64,000 nucleotides of DNA from Flagellimonas hymeniacidonis (GTDB taxonomy: Bacteria; Bacteroidota; Bacteroidia; Flavobacteriales; Flavobacteriaceae). Position 1 is the first letter of the stretch. Each line of letters begins with the position of its first letter. A program made the translations under genes and the position numbers. The DNA is taken from positions 1,116,001-1,180,000 of the forward strand of contig NZ_VRUR01000002.1 of assembly GCF_008040165.1 (NCBI RefSeq), in the 5' to 3' direction. Of the stretch, positions 53,511 to 62,707 are shown piece by piece. The notes beneath the pieces were generated by a model. The model searched no databases. It was not told the DNA's origin and saw only the letters and a list, made by a program, of their open reading frames with translations.

Positions 53511-55308
53511 GCTATATACAAATAAGGATAACTTTAAAAATATAAAGTTCAATCGCGGTATTAACGTGGTTTATGCTGATGTGAAAACCAAAGTAAGTGC
53601 TAATAAGAATGCTCACAATTTGGGGAAAACATTGTTATCTGAATTGATTGATATTTTATTACTTAAAGGAATAACACCAAAAAATCACTTCCTTTTTACT
53701 ACAAAGGACCAAACTGGAAAAGATATATTCTCTTCATATATTTTTTATTTAGAAATTTTGTTAAATAGTGGAAAATTTTTGACAATCAAAAGGGATGTTC
53801 AAAATCATTCTAAGATATCTTTTAGTTTAAGTGTTAATGAAACAAATGGTTTTAATCCACCTCAAAAATGGGACGACGAATTAGTTCCAATAGAAAAAGC
53901 TAAACTATTGCTTGCCGAATACTTAAACTTTGATTTTTTCAAGAATAAGGATTACGATTACAGAAAGTCAATAAATTATAGTATTAGGAGACAAGGAGAT
54001 TATGCAGATATATATAGACTAACCAAATTCAAAGGAAGGGATATTTACTGGAAACCTTTCATGTTTGATTTTTTGGGTTTTGATGGAAATTTATTACTGG
54101 ATAAATATGATAGCGATAAGAGCAAAGATGATATCCAACAATACATTAATAAACTTAAGAATGAGTTTTCTATCAATATTAATGATAGAGATGAAATCGT
54201 TGCTCAATTACAAATAAAAGAGGCACGTTCTGTTGAAATGACTAAAGAGATTGACAAGTTCAATTTTTACGAGCAAGACAAAAGTTTAATACAGGAAGGA
54301 GTTGAAGAGTTTGAAGTAAAAATCAGTAATTTAAATACAATTGCCTATAATTTAGAGTATGACATTAATAACTTAAAAAAATCAATTAAAAATCAATTTA
54401 GTTTTGATTTAAAAAAGATTGATAAAGTCTTTAAAGAAGTAGATTTATTTTTTCCAGACCAGTTAAAAAAGGATTATCAAGAACTAATTAGTTTTAATAA
54501 AGAGATAACCGAAGAAAGAAATAAACTACTCAAAAAGACATTAAATAAAAAGGGCGTTGAACTCGAAAGTATCAGAAAGGAATTAAAAGAATTAAATTCT
54601 CAAAAAGAGCAGTTGTTATCGGTCTTACAAAATACGGATACCTTTAATAAATTTAAGGTGTACCAAAAGGATTTAGTTAAAATAGAAGGCCAACTAATTC
54701 AACTTAGAGAAAAATTAAAAACAATCGATTTACTCGTTGAAAAGGAAGAACAAATCAATGATATCGAAAAGAACTTAGAAGGTTTAATTAATTCCATAAA
54801 TAAAGAATTTCAAAACACAGATAAAAACGAGTTTTATAAAGAGGTAAGAACTAAGTTTTCACAATATTATAAAACCATTCTAAATGAAGATTCTTACATA
54901 TCATGGACAATAAATAATAGTGGGAATGTGGATTTTCAATCGCCGAAAGTGCTCTCAAATACTGAGAACAGATTTGACACAGCTCAAGGAGATGGATACA
55001 CTTATACTAAACTATTTTGCGTTTGCTTTGACCTAGCAATTTTGACTGCATATTTTAAAGAATCTTACTATAGATTCGTATATCACGATGACGTGCTAGC
55101 CAATGAAGATAATGGTGTAAAGCACAGGCTCCTGAATTTAGTTAGAAAACTAATTGAAGACTATAATATTCAATACATATTTTCCATTATCAAAGATGAT
55201 TTGCCAGCTGATGAATCAGACTTACCTATAAAATTCAAAGATTCTGATATTGTGCTTAATTTGAGTGACAAAAGTGAAACTGATACCTTATTTGGTTTTA
55301 AGTTCTAA
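53497..55308 (+). CDS. ABC-3C SMC-like ATPase (DUF2326)
   Basis: 603 residues. The Walker A is an atypical NAHNLGKTLLSEL (G43-K44-T45), as in DUF2326 proteins. Long coiled coils span about 225-445. The C-terminal lobe has FDTAQGDGYTYTKLFCVC (signature region) and RFVYHDDVLANE (Walker B and His, Y529-D532). SMC-like ATPases of this group sense or load on DNA and trigger the effector nuclease. Last gene of the run; R3 starts 260 bp downstream. Confidence 0.9.
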   Translation: MKLNKLYTNKDNFKNIKFNRGINVVYADVKTKVSANKNAHNLGKTLLSELIDILLLKGITPKNHFLFTTKDQTGKDIFSSYIFYLEILLNSGKFLTIKRDVQNHSKISFSLSVNETNGFNPPQKWDDELVPIEKAKLLLAEYLNFDFFKNKDYDYRKSINYSIRRQGDYADIYRLTKFKGRDIYWKPFMFDFLGFDGNLLLDKYDSDKSKDDIQQYINKLKNEFSININDRDEIVAQLQIKEARSVEMTKEIDKFNFYEQDKSLIQEGVEEFEVKISNLNTIAYNLEYDINNLKKSIKNQFSFDLKKIDKVFKEVDLFFPDQLKKDYQELISFNKEITEERNKLLKKTLNKKGVELESIRKELKELNSQKEQLLSVLQNTDTFNKFKVYQKDLVKIEGQLIQLREKLKTIDLLVEKEEQINDIEKNLEGLINSINKEFQNTDKNEFYKEVRTKFSQYYKTILNEDSYISWTINNSGNVDFQSPKVLSNTENRFDTAQGDGYTYTKLFCVCFDLAILTAYFKESYYRFVYHDDVLANEDNGVKHRLLNLVRKLIEDYNIQYIFSIIKDDLPADESDLPIKFKDSDIVLNLSDKSETDTLFGFKF

Positions 55309-55494
55309 ATCCTTTGGCCTAGGAGAATTTTAGCTAAACAATAGGCGAGGGGAGCGGCCATATTTTAGGGGGCTGGTTACTATTTTTCATGACAATTGAA
55401 AAGGTGCTTTTACCTCAAAACAGTCTTAAGAGTTACAATGGATCCTAAAATATAGCGATTGAGCCGTACATTGTTTCTAAAATTATCTGTAAGC

Positions 55495-55524
55495 CTTGAT
55501 TTTTTTGTTTCTTTTTTTATCAAG
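55495..55524. repeat. CTTGAT/ATCAAG hairpin repeat
   Basis: CTTGAT (55495-55500) and ATCAAG (55519-55524) flank a T-rich loop almost identical to that at 49957-49988. It is in the 261 bp between the ABC-3C genes and R3, which hold no gene. Confidence 0.6.
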
Positions 55525-55569
55525 AAAAAAAGATAAAAGAAACGCTTACTAGTTACAATGTTGAATTTC

Positions 55570-56116
55570 TATTTTACATAATGTTAGAAACACCTAAAGA
55601 AAAGCTTCAATCAAGACGAGAGGTTAGCAAGGGCTAAGAATTTTGCTCGCAGAGAAAATTTTAGCTGTTGCGGCAAGCTAACGAGAATGTCATAGAAAAA
55701 AATCTTGCACACATTTGCTCGAATACGAGAATTTTAAATGAATCTAAAAGGCTAGCTTTTAAATGGCGTTGGCAAGCGTTGGCAAATTGTGTTTAAAATA
55801 AATTGCCATGAGCAATTTGATTTTAAAAAGCAATCGAGCGTTTGGCAGCGGCTATTTTACATAACGGCAAATTATGAGTACAGACGGAAGGTTTCTTAGC
55901 AGGATTGCGGAATTTCAAAGTTTAGAATAAATTTTCTTCTGTGTGGAAAATTTGAAGCTACGTAAATTAAACAGCTTGATGACCCTGTTGGTAATTCGCT
56001 TAAAAGCTACAAACGTGAGGGATATTTTACATAATAGAATTATGACTTACAGCTAAAGGTTTGAACCTGAAATACTTATATATCAATCTGTATCATAATT
56101 TATATTATGTAAAATA
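55570..56116 (+). repeat. Structured element R3
   Basis: Begins TATTTTACATAATGTTAGAA and ends with TATTATGTAAAATA. Stems: GCTAAGAATTTT with AAAATTTTAGC, central AAATTGC/GCAATTT (55800-55818), box TATTTTACATAACGGC, terminal hairpin 56023-56116. Very close to R1 in its last 150 nt. It marks the right border; the stress-protein gene ends 42 bp further on. It fills most of the 849-bp gene-free stretch 55309-56157. Confidence 0.8.
56023..56116 (+). repeat. Terminal 94-nt hairpin of R3
   Basis: Outer boxes TATTTTACATAATA (56023-56036) and TATTATGTAAAATA (56103-56116) are fully complementary; inner boxes ATTATGA (56039-56045) and TCATAAT (56093-56099). Here the right end lacks the GTTCTGCG-type spacer seen in R1. 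Confidence 0.7.
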
Positions 56117-56157
56117 GATTGTTTCAACCTCTACTGAACCAAGGCACCTTAAAACAG

Positions 56158-56955
56158 TTACTTCGTAATCAAAACCGGAATATCAAGTCTTTGAGCAATT
56201 TCTTTTGGAGAAACCTGACCCTCCAACACTACCTTAGATTGTTGCTTGGAGATACAAAATAATTCGGTATTGGTTTTGGACACATAAGATGTTAAACCGT
56301 CCAGTGCATTTGAGCCTTCAGAAAATACGTAAGAAATGGTATCCTTCAATTCTTCCTTAGGCGCATCCCCAGAGTCACCAATACTAAAAAACTTAGTAGG
56401 CTTTGTCGTTTGCCTATTCAAATCGCTAATAATATCCAAATCATATTCTTTAACAGCATTCCCGAAAACTCCTAGAGAGAGATTTGAAAAAGAATGAAAT
56501 CGTTTGTCATCTCCCATGATTAATACATCTGCGCCACATTCATTCACAACAAATTCTGTGATTCCTTTACCAAAGAAATTGGCGAGTTTCGTCCTTTGTT
56601 TACCCATTACCACAATACTCGGTTGTTTACTGGAAATATAGTCCTTTATACAGTTTTTAACATTTCCGTAGGCTATTTTCCAGGACACAGGAAACCCTTC
56701 CCGATCGCTTACTCGCTGAATTAGCTTTTGCAATTCCGCTTCTGTGGTTCTATTGTCTTTGTGAATGGTACGCATTGCGGACAACTGATTTTCAGACTTA
56801 ACCACGTCCACCGGAGCTTTTACACACAATACTTCCACCGCTCCGTCTATCGTTTTGGCCAAACCAATGGCATTGTTTAACACAACTTCCGAAGCATTAG
56901 GCAAATCCATTAAGACAGCCAATTTGTATTTTGCTTTGCTCTTTTTAGTATCCAT
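56158..56955 (-). CDS. Universal stress protein (tandem UspA-like)
   Basis: 265 residues. The first Usp domain (about 8-145) begins YKLAVLMDLPNASEVVLNNA and has the nucleotide-loop pattern VVMGKQRTKLANFFGKGITEFVVNECGADVLIMG in shortened form (G-x2-G-x9-G type). The second half (about 150-265) is a more diverged Usp-like domain. Cytoplasmic stress-related role, perhaps ATP-binding. First chromosomal gene right of the island. Confidence 0.88.
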   Translation of the reverse strand: MDTKKSKAKYKLAVLMDLPNASEVVLNNAIGLAKTIDGAVEVLCVKAPVDVVKSENQLSAMRTIHKDNRTTEAELQKLIQRVSDREGFPVSWKIAYGNVKNCIKDYISSKQPSIVVMGKQRTKLANFFGKGITEFVVNECGADVLIMGDDKRFHSFSNLSLGVFGNAVKEYDLDIISDLNRQTTKPTKFFSIGDSGDAPKEELKDTISYVFSEGSNALDGLTSYVSKTNTELFCISKQQSKVVLEGQVSPKEIAQRLDIPVLITK

Positions 56956-57071
56956 AAGTAGTAGTTGTTTAAGGGTTTTGACTAAAAATAATATGAATAC
57001 TATTAATATCTAATAGTTTAACTTTTATTTAGTAAAAGTATAACAGCCAGTGCCTTTTCTGCCTTAAAATC

Positions 57072-58442
57072 TTAAAAAAGATGTTTTAGTTTCTTTACCC
57101 AATTAACCGGAATAGTATATGGAGCATAGCGAATTGGAACATCTATCCAATTTGATTTTTTGATTATGGCTTTTTTATGTGAGAACAAATCAAAAGAATG
57201 TTTGCCATGGTATCCACCAATGCCAGACTGCCCTACTCCACCAAAAGGCAGGTTTTTATTGGCAATCTGCATAACGGTATCATTTATGATACCTCCCCCA
57301 AAGCCATATTGGTTTACTATCTTCTTTTGATGCTTCTTATTTCTAGAAAAGATATATAGCGCCAGTGGTTTTTCAAAATTCAATAGGTATGTTGGAATGT
57401 CTGCTTCAGTTTTATATCCAATAATGGGCAATAATGGTCCAAAAATCTCATCTTGCATTAGTGTACTATTTAGCTCTGGTTCGTTCACCAAAGTAGGCTC
57501 AATAAATTTTCCCTCATCAATACATTTCCCACCATACAATACTTCCTGGTTCTCAAGTTTTCCTTTCAACTTGTCATAGTGGTCAGAAGTTGTAATTCTG
57601 GCATAGTCCCCTGATTCTTCGATGTTTTTGCCATAAAACCTCACTAAATAGTACTTTAATTCCTTTATCAGTTTGTCTTTTACAGATTCTTGCACTAAAA
57701 TATAATCAGGTGCAATACAGGTTTGTCCAGCATTTAAAAATTTGCCCCAAACAATTCGTTTTGCAGCTAGTTTTATAGCGGCTGTTTCATCAACAATACA
57801 GGGATTTTTACCACTCAGTTCCAATGTAACAGGTGTTAAATGTTCTGCGGCACTTTTATAGATAATCTTACCCACACGGGAACTGCCTGTAAAAAAGATA
57901 TAATCCCATTTGTTAGCTAATAGCGCTTTTGATTCCGGAATGCCGCCTTCAACCACTGTTACATATTCTGGAGGGAATACTTTTTTAACTATTTCGGCCA
58001 TAATACGAGAAGTATTAGGACTAAATTCTGATGGCTTAAGGATAACGGTGTTTCCTGCTGCCACGGCTCCAATTAATGGTGACATACTTAATAAAAATGG
58101 ATAGTTCCATGGCGAAATAACCAACACATTACCATAGGGTTCCGAATAAATACGATCTTTTGACGGAAAATTTGCCCAGGTAGATTTCACTCTTACTGAT
58201 TTACTCCAAAACTCCATATTGGTAAGAATATGCTTTAGCTCTGAAAGCACCAGTTGCGTCTCGGTCGCAAGTGCTTCAAATCTCGGCTTTTTAAAATCCT
58301 TGTATAGCGCATCACAAATTGCATCTTCATTTGCAACCAATTCATGTTGCAACCGTTTTAAAAATTGTCTGCGATATTGAACATTTTTTGTTTTATGTGT
58401 TTGAAAAAAATCTCTCTGTTGTTTTACTGCATCTGCTATCAT
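57072..58442 (-). CDS. Aldehyde dehydrogenase family protein
   Basis: 456 residues, typical of the class 3 (fatty-aldehyde-type) ALDHs. Motifs: PWNYPFLLSMSPLIGAVAAG, NTVILKPSEFSPNTS, FFTGSSRVGKIIY (cofactor loop), VTLELSGKNPCIV (catalytic Glu), NAGQTCIAPDYIL (nucleophile Cys242) and PFGGVGQSGIGGYHG near the end. Oxidises aldehydes to acids with NAD(P)+ in the cytoplasm. Single gene. Confidence 0.95.
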   Translation of the reverse strand: MIADAVKQQRDFFQTHKTKNVQYRRQFLKRLQHELVANEDAICDALYKDFKKPRFEALATETQLVLSELKHILTNMEFWSKSVRVKSTWANFPSKDRIYSEPYGNVLVISPWNYPFLLSMSPLIGAVAAGNTVILKPSEFSPNTSRIMAEIVKKVFPPEYVTVVEGGIPESKALLANKWDYIFFTGSSRVGKIIYKSAAEHLTPVTLELSGKNPCIVDETAAIKLAAKRIVWGKFLNAGQTCIAPDYILVQESVKDKLIKELKYYLVRFYGKNIEESGDYARITTSDHYDKLKGKLENQEVLYGGKCIDEGKFIEPTLVNEPELNSTLMQDEIFGPLLPIIGYKTEADIPTYLLNFEKPLALYIFSRNKKHQKKIVNQYGFGGGIINDTVMQIANKNLPFGGVGQSGIGGYHGKHSFDLFSHKKAIIKKSNWIDVPIRYAPYTIPVNWVKKLKHLF

Positions 58443-58564
58443 AAACGTATTCCAAATTATCTTTCAATTTTAAAACTGAAAAGGACCTTATAAATATAAA
58501 ATTATACCCGGACGTTTTACAAAATGTATCGCATTTAGTTATCTATGCAATTATGCCCGCAAAC

Positions 58565-58597
58565 AAAAAAGGCATCGTTTTACACGATGCCTTTTTT
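58565..58597 (-). terminator. Rho-independent terminator
   Basis: GGCATCG (58571-58577) pairs with CGATGCC (58585-58591), with A and T runs on the two sides. Placed after the end of the minus-strand lipoprotein gene and before the ALDH gene start; works in both directions. Confidence 0.92.
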
Positions 58598-58616
58598 GTT
58601 TTATGTTTGGATTTAA

Positions 58617-59411
58617 TCATAAGGTTACTTCTTCCGTATTGCCATTTGGTAAGGTAATGGTAGCTAAATTGTCACAGGTGCCATCACCAAAGTCTACTAT
58701 AATTGAGAACCCATTTTTTTCTACATTCATAATTCCAGTGGTAAGATGCTCACAGCTAAGATTCCCTACTAGGTCGGCAGTGGTCTCTACAGCATAAGTA
58801 TTTCCATTGGCTTGTATCTGCCAAGCGCCAGAAAGACTAAAAGTGCTGCCTTCAAGGTTTTCGCCAAACGTAAAACCAAAAGTTTTTGTGCCACTTTCAG
58901 ATATGACACTTTCATCTTCCAAGACCACTGTCATGTTACTGGTAACCGTGAAAGATATTGTGTTTTGATCAAGACTACTGGTCAATTCGTAATTTCTAGT
59001 TCCATTCACTTTAATGGAACCTACATAGAAATCCACATAAGTAGCCGTAAAGGCAGCAGACTCGTTACCAACTTCATAGGTAACGGTAAGATTACCATTT
59101 ATGTTTTCAGTTCCATTTAACACACAATTATTGAACGTAACCACAAATCCAGTTTGTGTGGATTCTGTAGAATAGCAGTCATTTGATGTGTTTGTTGATT
59201 TTCCAGCGGTGGTATTGTTTGCAAAAAGCTCAGCCAAAACAGTGTCTGCTGCTCCCGCGATTTCGTCCGTTTCTAAAATAGTTTGTAACTCAACTTGTGT
59301 TAGCTCTTGTTCATTTCCATACGTATTAGCATCCTCACTACAAGATTGAAAGGCTAAAAACGCCAAAAAGAGAAATGATATGTTGCGCGTTGCAATGATT
59401 AGTTTGTTCAT
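58617..59411 (-). CDS. Hypothetical lipoprotein
   Basis: 264 residues with a lipoprotein signal (FLAFLAFQSCSED). A helix-rich start (ELTQVELQTILETDEIAGAA) and then beta segments rich in Thr/Ser/Asn (FVVTFNNCVLNGTENINGNL, TYEVGNESAAFTATYVDFYV). Several paired Cys may be disulfide-bonded. No recognised family; cell-envelope location predicted. Confidence 0.82.
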   Translation of the reverse strand: MNKLIIATRNISFLFLAFLAFQSCSEDANTYGNEQELTQVELQTILETDEIAGAADTVLAELFANNTTAGKSTNTSNDCYSTESTQTGFVVTFNNCVLNGTENINGNLTVTYEVGNESAAFTATYVDFYVGSIKVNGTRNYELTSSLDQNTISFTVTSNMTVVLEDESVISESGTKTFGFTFGENLEGSTFSLSGAWQIQANGNTYAVETTADLVGNLSCEHLTTGIMNVEKNGFSIIVDFGDGTCDNLATITLPNGNTEEVTL

Positions 59412-59501
59412 TAGTACTTAAGTTATGGGGTTATTCAGCACTAACGAAAAACAGGACTTTTTAGTATTTATTGGTCGTGGATATCGATAAAAGGTTTCTA
59501 T

Positions 59502-60695
59502 TTACAAAGACGCTATTATTTGTGTCTGATCTGCACTAAACTGCATACGTTTTCCAGACCAGTAGGATGCAGCAGCCAAAAAAGAAGGCTTTACAGCGTT
59601 TAGCCCAACATCTATTGGTGCAGAAAGCTTTGCTCCCGTTTTAATGGCATCAAAAAAGTTCTTCACATGTGCTTGGGTCAGGTTTTCATCATTTTGAAAA
59701 ATGACAGGTTCACCTTTATGCGGTGTGTAAATATATCCTGCTCTATAAAGTTCTAATTTGCCTTCTGTGCCATGGAAAAGAACGGAATCTTGCTGGTTTT
59801 TAACCGGCATTACACTACATTCAAAGGTGAAGTTCCACCCTCCCTTATATTTAATAATAGTATTTACGGTATCCGGGTTGGTTCGATCATCTTTAAGATG
59901 GTAAATACCTCCGGTGGTAACAGCATTAATAGGATCCGTATCATCCATCATCCATTGCGCTACATCGCCCCAATGTGTCAACAAATCTGATAAGATTCCA
60001 GTACCATATTCTTTATAATGACGCCAGCCATCATACCTTGGCCAGTAATAATCCATTTTTGGAGAAGGTCCAAGAAAGGTTTCCCATTTAAAATTTGCCG
60101 GCATGGGCTGTTGTTCCAATTGGCGTCTTTGCCATCCAAAATTGCTCCATACTGCTCTTACAAAAACAATATCTCCCAATTTTTTTGACCCTCCAAAAAA
60201 CTCCTCTTTTACCCTTTGATACATAAGCCCACTGCGTTGCTGTGTCCCGGTCTGGCAGATTACTCCACTACTGGCGACAGCATTTTTTAGCAAAGGCCCT
60301 TCTTCATAATGCAAGGTCACTGGTTTTTCCAACAATAGATGTTTTCCTGCCTCCAGAATCCGAATAGCATAATTTTTATGCAAATGGTCGGGTGTTGCCA
60401 AAAGTACCGCATCCACTTGTTTGTTGCTTAATACCTCTTCCAAATCATACGTCATTGGAATTTTATCCAACTTTAAGTATTCTGTTGTTCTTTTTACCTG
60501 TTCGTCCCAAACATCGCAGAACATTATGGGTTGAATCTGGTTGGTCTTAAGCATTTCACCAAGGACCCATCTTCCTCTTCTCCCCGCTCCTACTACCGCA
60601 ATGCCCAATCGATCATTGGACCCAAGAATATTTCCATAAGAAGCAGCTGTTAAAGCAGCTGCTCCAGTTCCAATGATAAAGTCTCTCCTTTTCAT
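59502..60695 (-). CDS. Gfo/Idh/MocA-family oxidoreductase, Tat-exported
   Basis: 397 residues. A Tat-like signal (MKRRDFIIGTGAAALTAA) precedes a Rossmann domain with GIAVVGAGRRGRW and the LLLEKPVTLHYEEGP EKP motif. The C-terminal domain includes YGTGILSDLLTHWGDVAQWM, typical of secreted glucose-fructose-oxidoreductase-like members. Binds NAD(P) tightly and acts on sugars. 11 bp downstream of the alpha/beta hydrolase gene. Confidence 0.93.
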   Translation of the reverse strand: MKRRDFIIGTGAAALTAASYGNILGSNDRLGIAVVGAGRRGRWVLGEMLKTNQIQPIMFCDVWDEQVKRTTEYLKLDKIPMTYDLEEVLSNKQVDAVLLATPDHLHKNYAIRILEAGKHLLLEKPVTLHYEEGPLLKNAVASSGVICQTGTQQRSGLMYQRVKEEFFGGSKKLGDIVFVRAVWSNFGWQRRQLEQQPMPANFKWETFLGPSPKMDYYWPRYDGWRHYKEYGTGILSDLLTHWGDVAQWMMDDTDPINAVTTGGIYHLKDDRTNPDTVNTIIKYKGGWNFTFECSVMPVKNQQDSVLFHGTEGKLELYRAGYIYTPHKGEPVIFQNDENLTQAHVKNFFDAIKTGAKLSAPIDVGLNAVKPSFLAAASYWSGKRMQFSADQTQIIASL

Positions 60696-60706
60696 TTTAT
60701 ACGTAT

Positions 60707-62014
60707 TTATTCGCTTTTTGGAGCAGCATGCAACAACTCCATACCAATAGAGGTTCTTGGTTTAAAACCTTTCCAATTTCCTGTATTCGCATCAGGTTCA
60801 ACATTCAAATACTCCTGATAATCCATTCCCTTTAAATGAATTCCCAAGAATGCGGTAATAAAATGCTGATTAATGTTGTTGATACGGCGCATATCCCAAA
60901 CAGAATCAGCATACCTTAGATACTCATCTATGTGTAAACCTTCCATCATTGTGGCCTCCACTGGTGGATTTGGTGCGACATTATGTCTGGCGTTTACATA
61001 GGTAAGCAAATAACGGTCACTATTCAACGATCCCTCATAAATAGCTTTTATGCCTTTTTCATAGCCTGAAATATCATCTTCACTTCCAGCTACAAAAAGC
61101 GTTGGGGTTTTTAAGCCTGCTAAGCCTTCAGCATCCCATACCCCATTGGCCATACCCCATGGTGCCAGAGCTACAAAAGCGGTAATTTTATCTGGATCAG
61201 CAGATGATTTGTAGGATTCATTGCTCATTCCTCTTGAATCCAATGCATCGCTACCTCCTGTCATTGATTTGAAAAAGTCTAAAGCACCATCACTGTACCC
61301 CGCACCACAGGTGTTAAGCCCTCCATATCCACCCATGGAATATCCCACAAGACCGGTTCTACTTGTATCTACCAAATTTGCAAGAAAGCTATCATTTGAA
61401 GCGGCTGAAAGGCGTTCAATTTCACTTAAAACGAATAACTGGTCCAAAGATCTATTTGCAAGCGTACTGGTAAAGTGTGCCGCATCCTTATATGTAGAGT
61501 CAGTATGGTCAATAGAAACTACTACATAGCCTTTTGATGCTAGGTTTTCAGCCAGATATGTAAACAGAAATCGTGACCCCACATAGCCATGCGATAAAAT
61601 CACTAATGGAAATTTGCCTTGGTTGCTAATAATTTTTGCATCTCTCAACGCCCTTCCTTTAAAGGTAAATGGGGTTACAGGACGCCCTTCTGCTCCATTT
61701 CTACCCAAGACCTGCGTATATATTTCTATTTCCTTGACCCCATCTGGAATAGTGGCTGGATACCATATTTCAACTGTTATTGGGCGGTCATAGTTAGTAC
61801 CTTTACCTTCTGTAATACTCAAAACATCCAGTTGGTCTTTATTTACAAGGTTTAGGGTTTGCACTCCTACTCCATAACTTCCTCTGGCGGTAAGTTCAGG
61901 AGCATCAGGTAGTGCGTCTCCAACAAGAAAATCATTCTGGGAGTGTGCATTTTGAAAGGTTACTAGGCAAAACGTAAATAACAGGAAATAAGAAAAAGAA
62001 GTGAACTTAGTCAT
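60707..62014 (-). CDS. Secreted alpha/beta hydrolase (PAF-acetylhydrolase/dienelactone-like)
   Basis: About 435 residues from the ATG at 62014, the start of a signal peptide (FSYFLLFTFCLVTFQNAHSQ); the longer frame upstream is unlikely. Features: FPLVILSHGYVGSRFLFTYL (oxyanion region), GLVGYSMGGYGGL (nucleophile GxSxG), TLFVAGSEDDISG (Asp region) and ARHNVAPNPP (His). Likely hydrolyses an ester. Forms a unit with the downstream oxidoreductase; divergent from the small lipoprotein gene. Confidence 0.9.
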   Translation of the reverse strand: MTKFTSFSYFLLFTFCLVTFQNAHSQNDFLVGDALPDAPELTARGSYGVGVQTLNLVNKDQLDVLSITEGKGTNYDRPITVEIWYPATIPDGVKEIEIYTQVLGRNGAEGRPVTPFTFKGRALRDAKIISNQGKFPLVILSHGYVGSRFLFTYLAENLASKGYVVVSIDHTDSTYKDAAHFTSTLANRSLDQLFVLSEIERLSAASNDSFLANLVDTSRTGLVGYSMGGYGGLNTCGAGYSDGALDFFKSMTGGSDALDSRGMSNESYKSSADPDKITAFVALAPWGMANGVWDAEGLAGLKTPTLFVAGSEDDISGYEKGIKAIYEGSLNSDRYLLTYVNARHNVAPNPPVEATMMEGLHIDEYLRYADSVWDMRRINNINQHFITAFLGIHLKGMDYQEYLNVEPDANTGNWKGFKPRTSIGMELLHAAPKSE

Positions 62015-62172
62015 AGCATGTAAAATTATCAACTTACTAAATGTAATGAAATTATGCACAAAAGATGAACAAGAATAAGCCTCTTGTTGTTTCAATTTGG
62101 GATCAGCACAAAAAATATCGGATAAATTGTCTTATTTTACATAAAAATAATGTTGGAAAAAGAAATTGTATT

Positions 62173-62655
62173 ATGAAAATTTTAAAAAAATCTGCACTTT
62201 TTGCTTTGCTCTTATTTGCTGTAACTTCTTGTGGTCTTGATGATGGTGTTGAAGGCATTGAACCTCCAAATTTTGATGTTATTGGCTTATGGGACCTAGT
62301 AGAAGTAAATGTTAGTCAAGCCCAAGACTTAAATATGGATGAAACATCTTCTACCAATTTATTAAATGAGCTGGACTGTATTTCAGGAACATTATTAATA
62401 GATGGGGATTTGGTGTGGACATATGAACAATCGGATATTGCAATAACAGCGATAACCGGAGACCAATTTAATGCGGATTGTTCAGGAACTACTTCTGCTA
62501 CTGGGACTTGGTTTGCAGATGAGACAGAGGTAACTTTTACCGGAGATCCTGTTTTGGGTGAACTTAGTATTGTAGGTAATAGACTGGTAAATGAAATTGG
62601 TGAAAACCTACCTGGTGTTCTCAGTTTTGTATATGAAAGAAGGATTGTGAACTAG
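62173..62655 (+). CDS. Lipocalin-like lipoprotein
   Basis: About 160 residues from the ATG at 62173 (the longer frame is not credible). The lipobox is FAVTSCGLDD. The body (VIGLWDLVEVNVSQAQ, DCISGTLLIDGDLVWTYE, DCSGTTSATGTWFADETEVT) follows the GxW plus strand pattern of lipocalin-like domains frequent in Flavobacteriia. Function unknown. Confidence 0.83.
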   Translation: MKILKKSALFALLLFAVTSCGLDDGVEGIEPPNFDVIGLWDLVEVNVSQAQDLNMDETSSTNLLNELDCISGTLLIDGDLVWTYEQSDIAITAITGDQFNADCSGTTSATGTWFADETEVTFTGDPVLGELSIVGNRLVNEIGENLPGVLSFVYERRIVN

Positions 62656-62707
62656 TCACTTTCTGGTAGAATCGATTTATAATACTCATGGGAATCAAGT
62701 AAATTCA

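Larger units (their letters stand above)
43503..56116. mobile_element. Candidate genomic island bounded by copies of one repeat element
   Basis: Copies R1 and R3 of a non-coding element, in the same orientation, flank a block with a tyrosine recombinase, a caspase-like pair, an XRE-HEPN pair, a ParB-like/HAD pair and an ABC-3C system; a third copy (R2) separates the ABC-3C genes from the rest. The genes look more A/T-rich than the flanking chromosome, and housekeeping-type genes resume right outside. No tRNA or clear att duplication was seen. Confidence 0.6.

Noticed and set aside
43503-56116. R elements as a CRISPR array
   Set aside because: Only three copies, each over 500 bp and kilobases apart, with no short regular repeat-spacer pattern and no cas genes.
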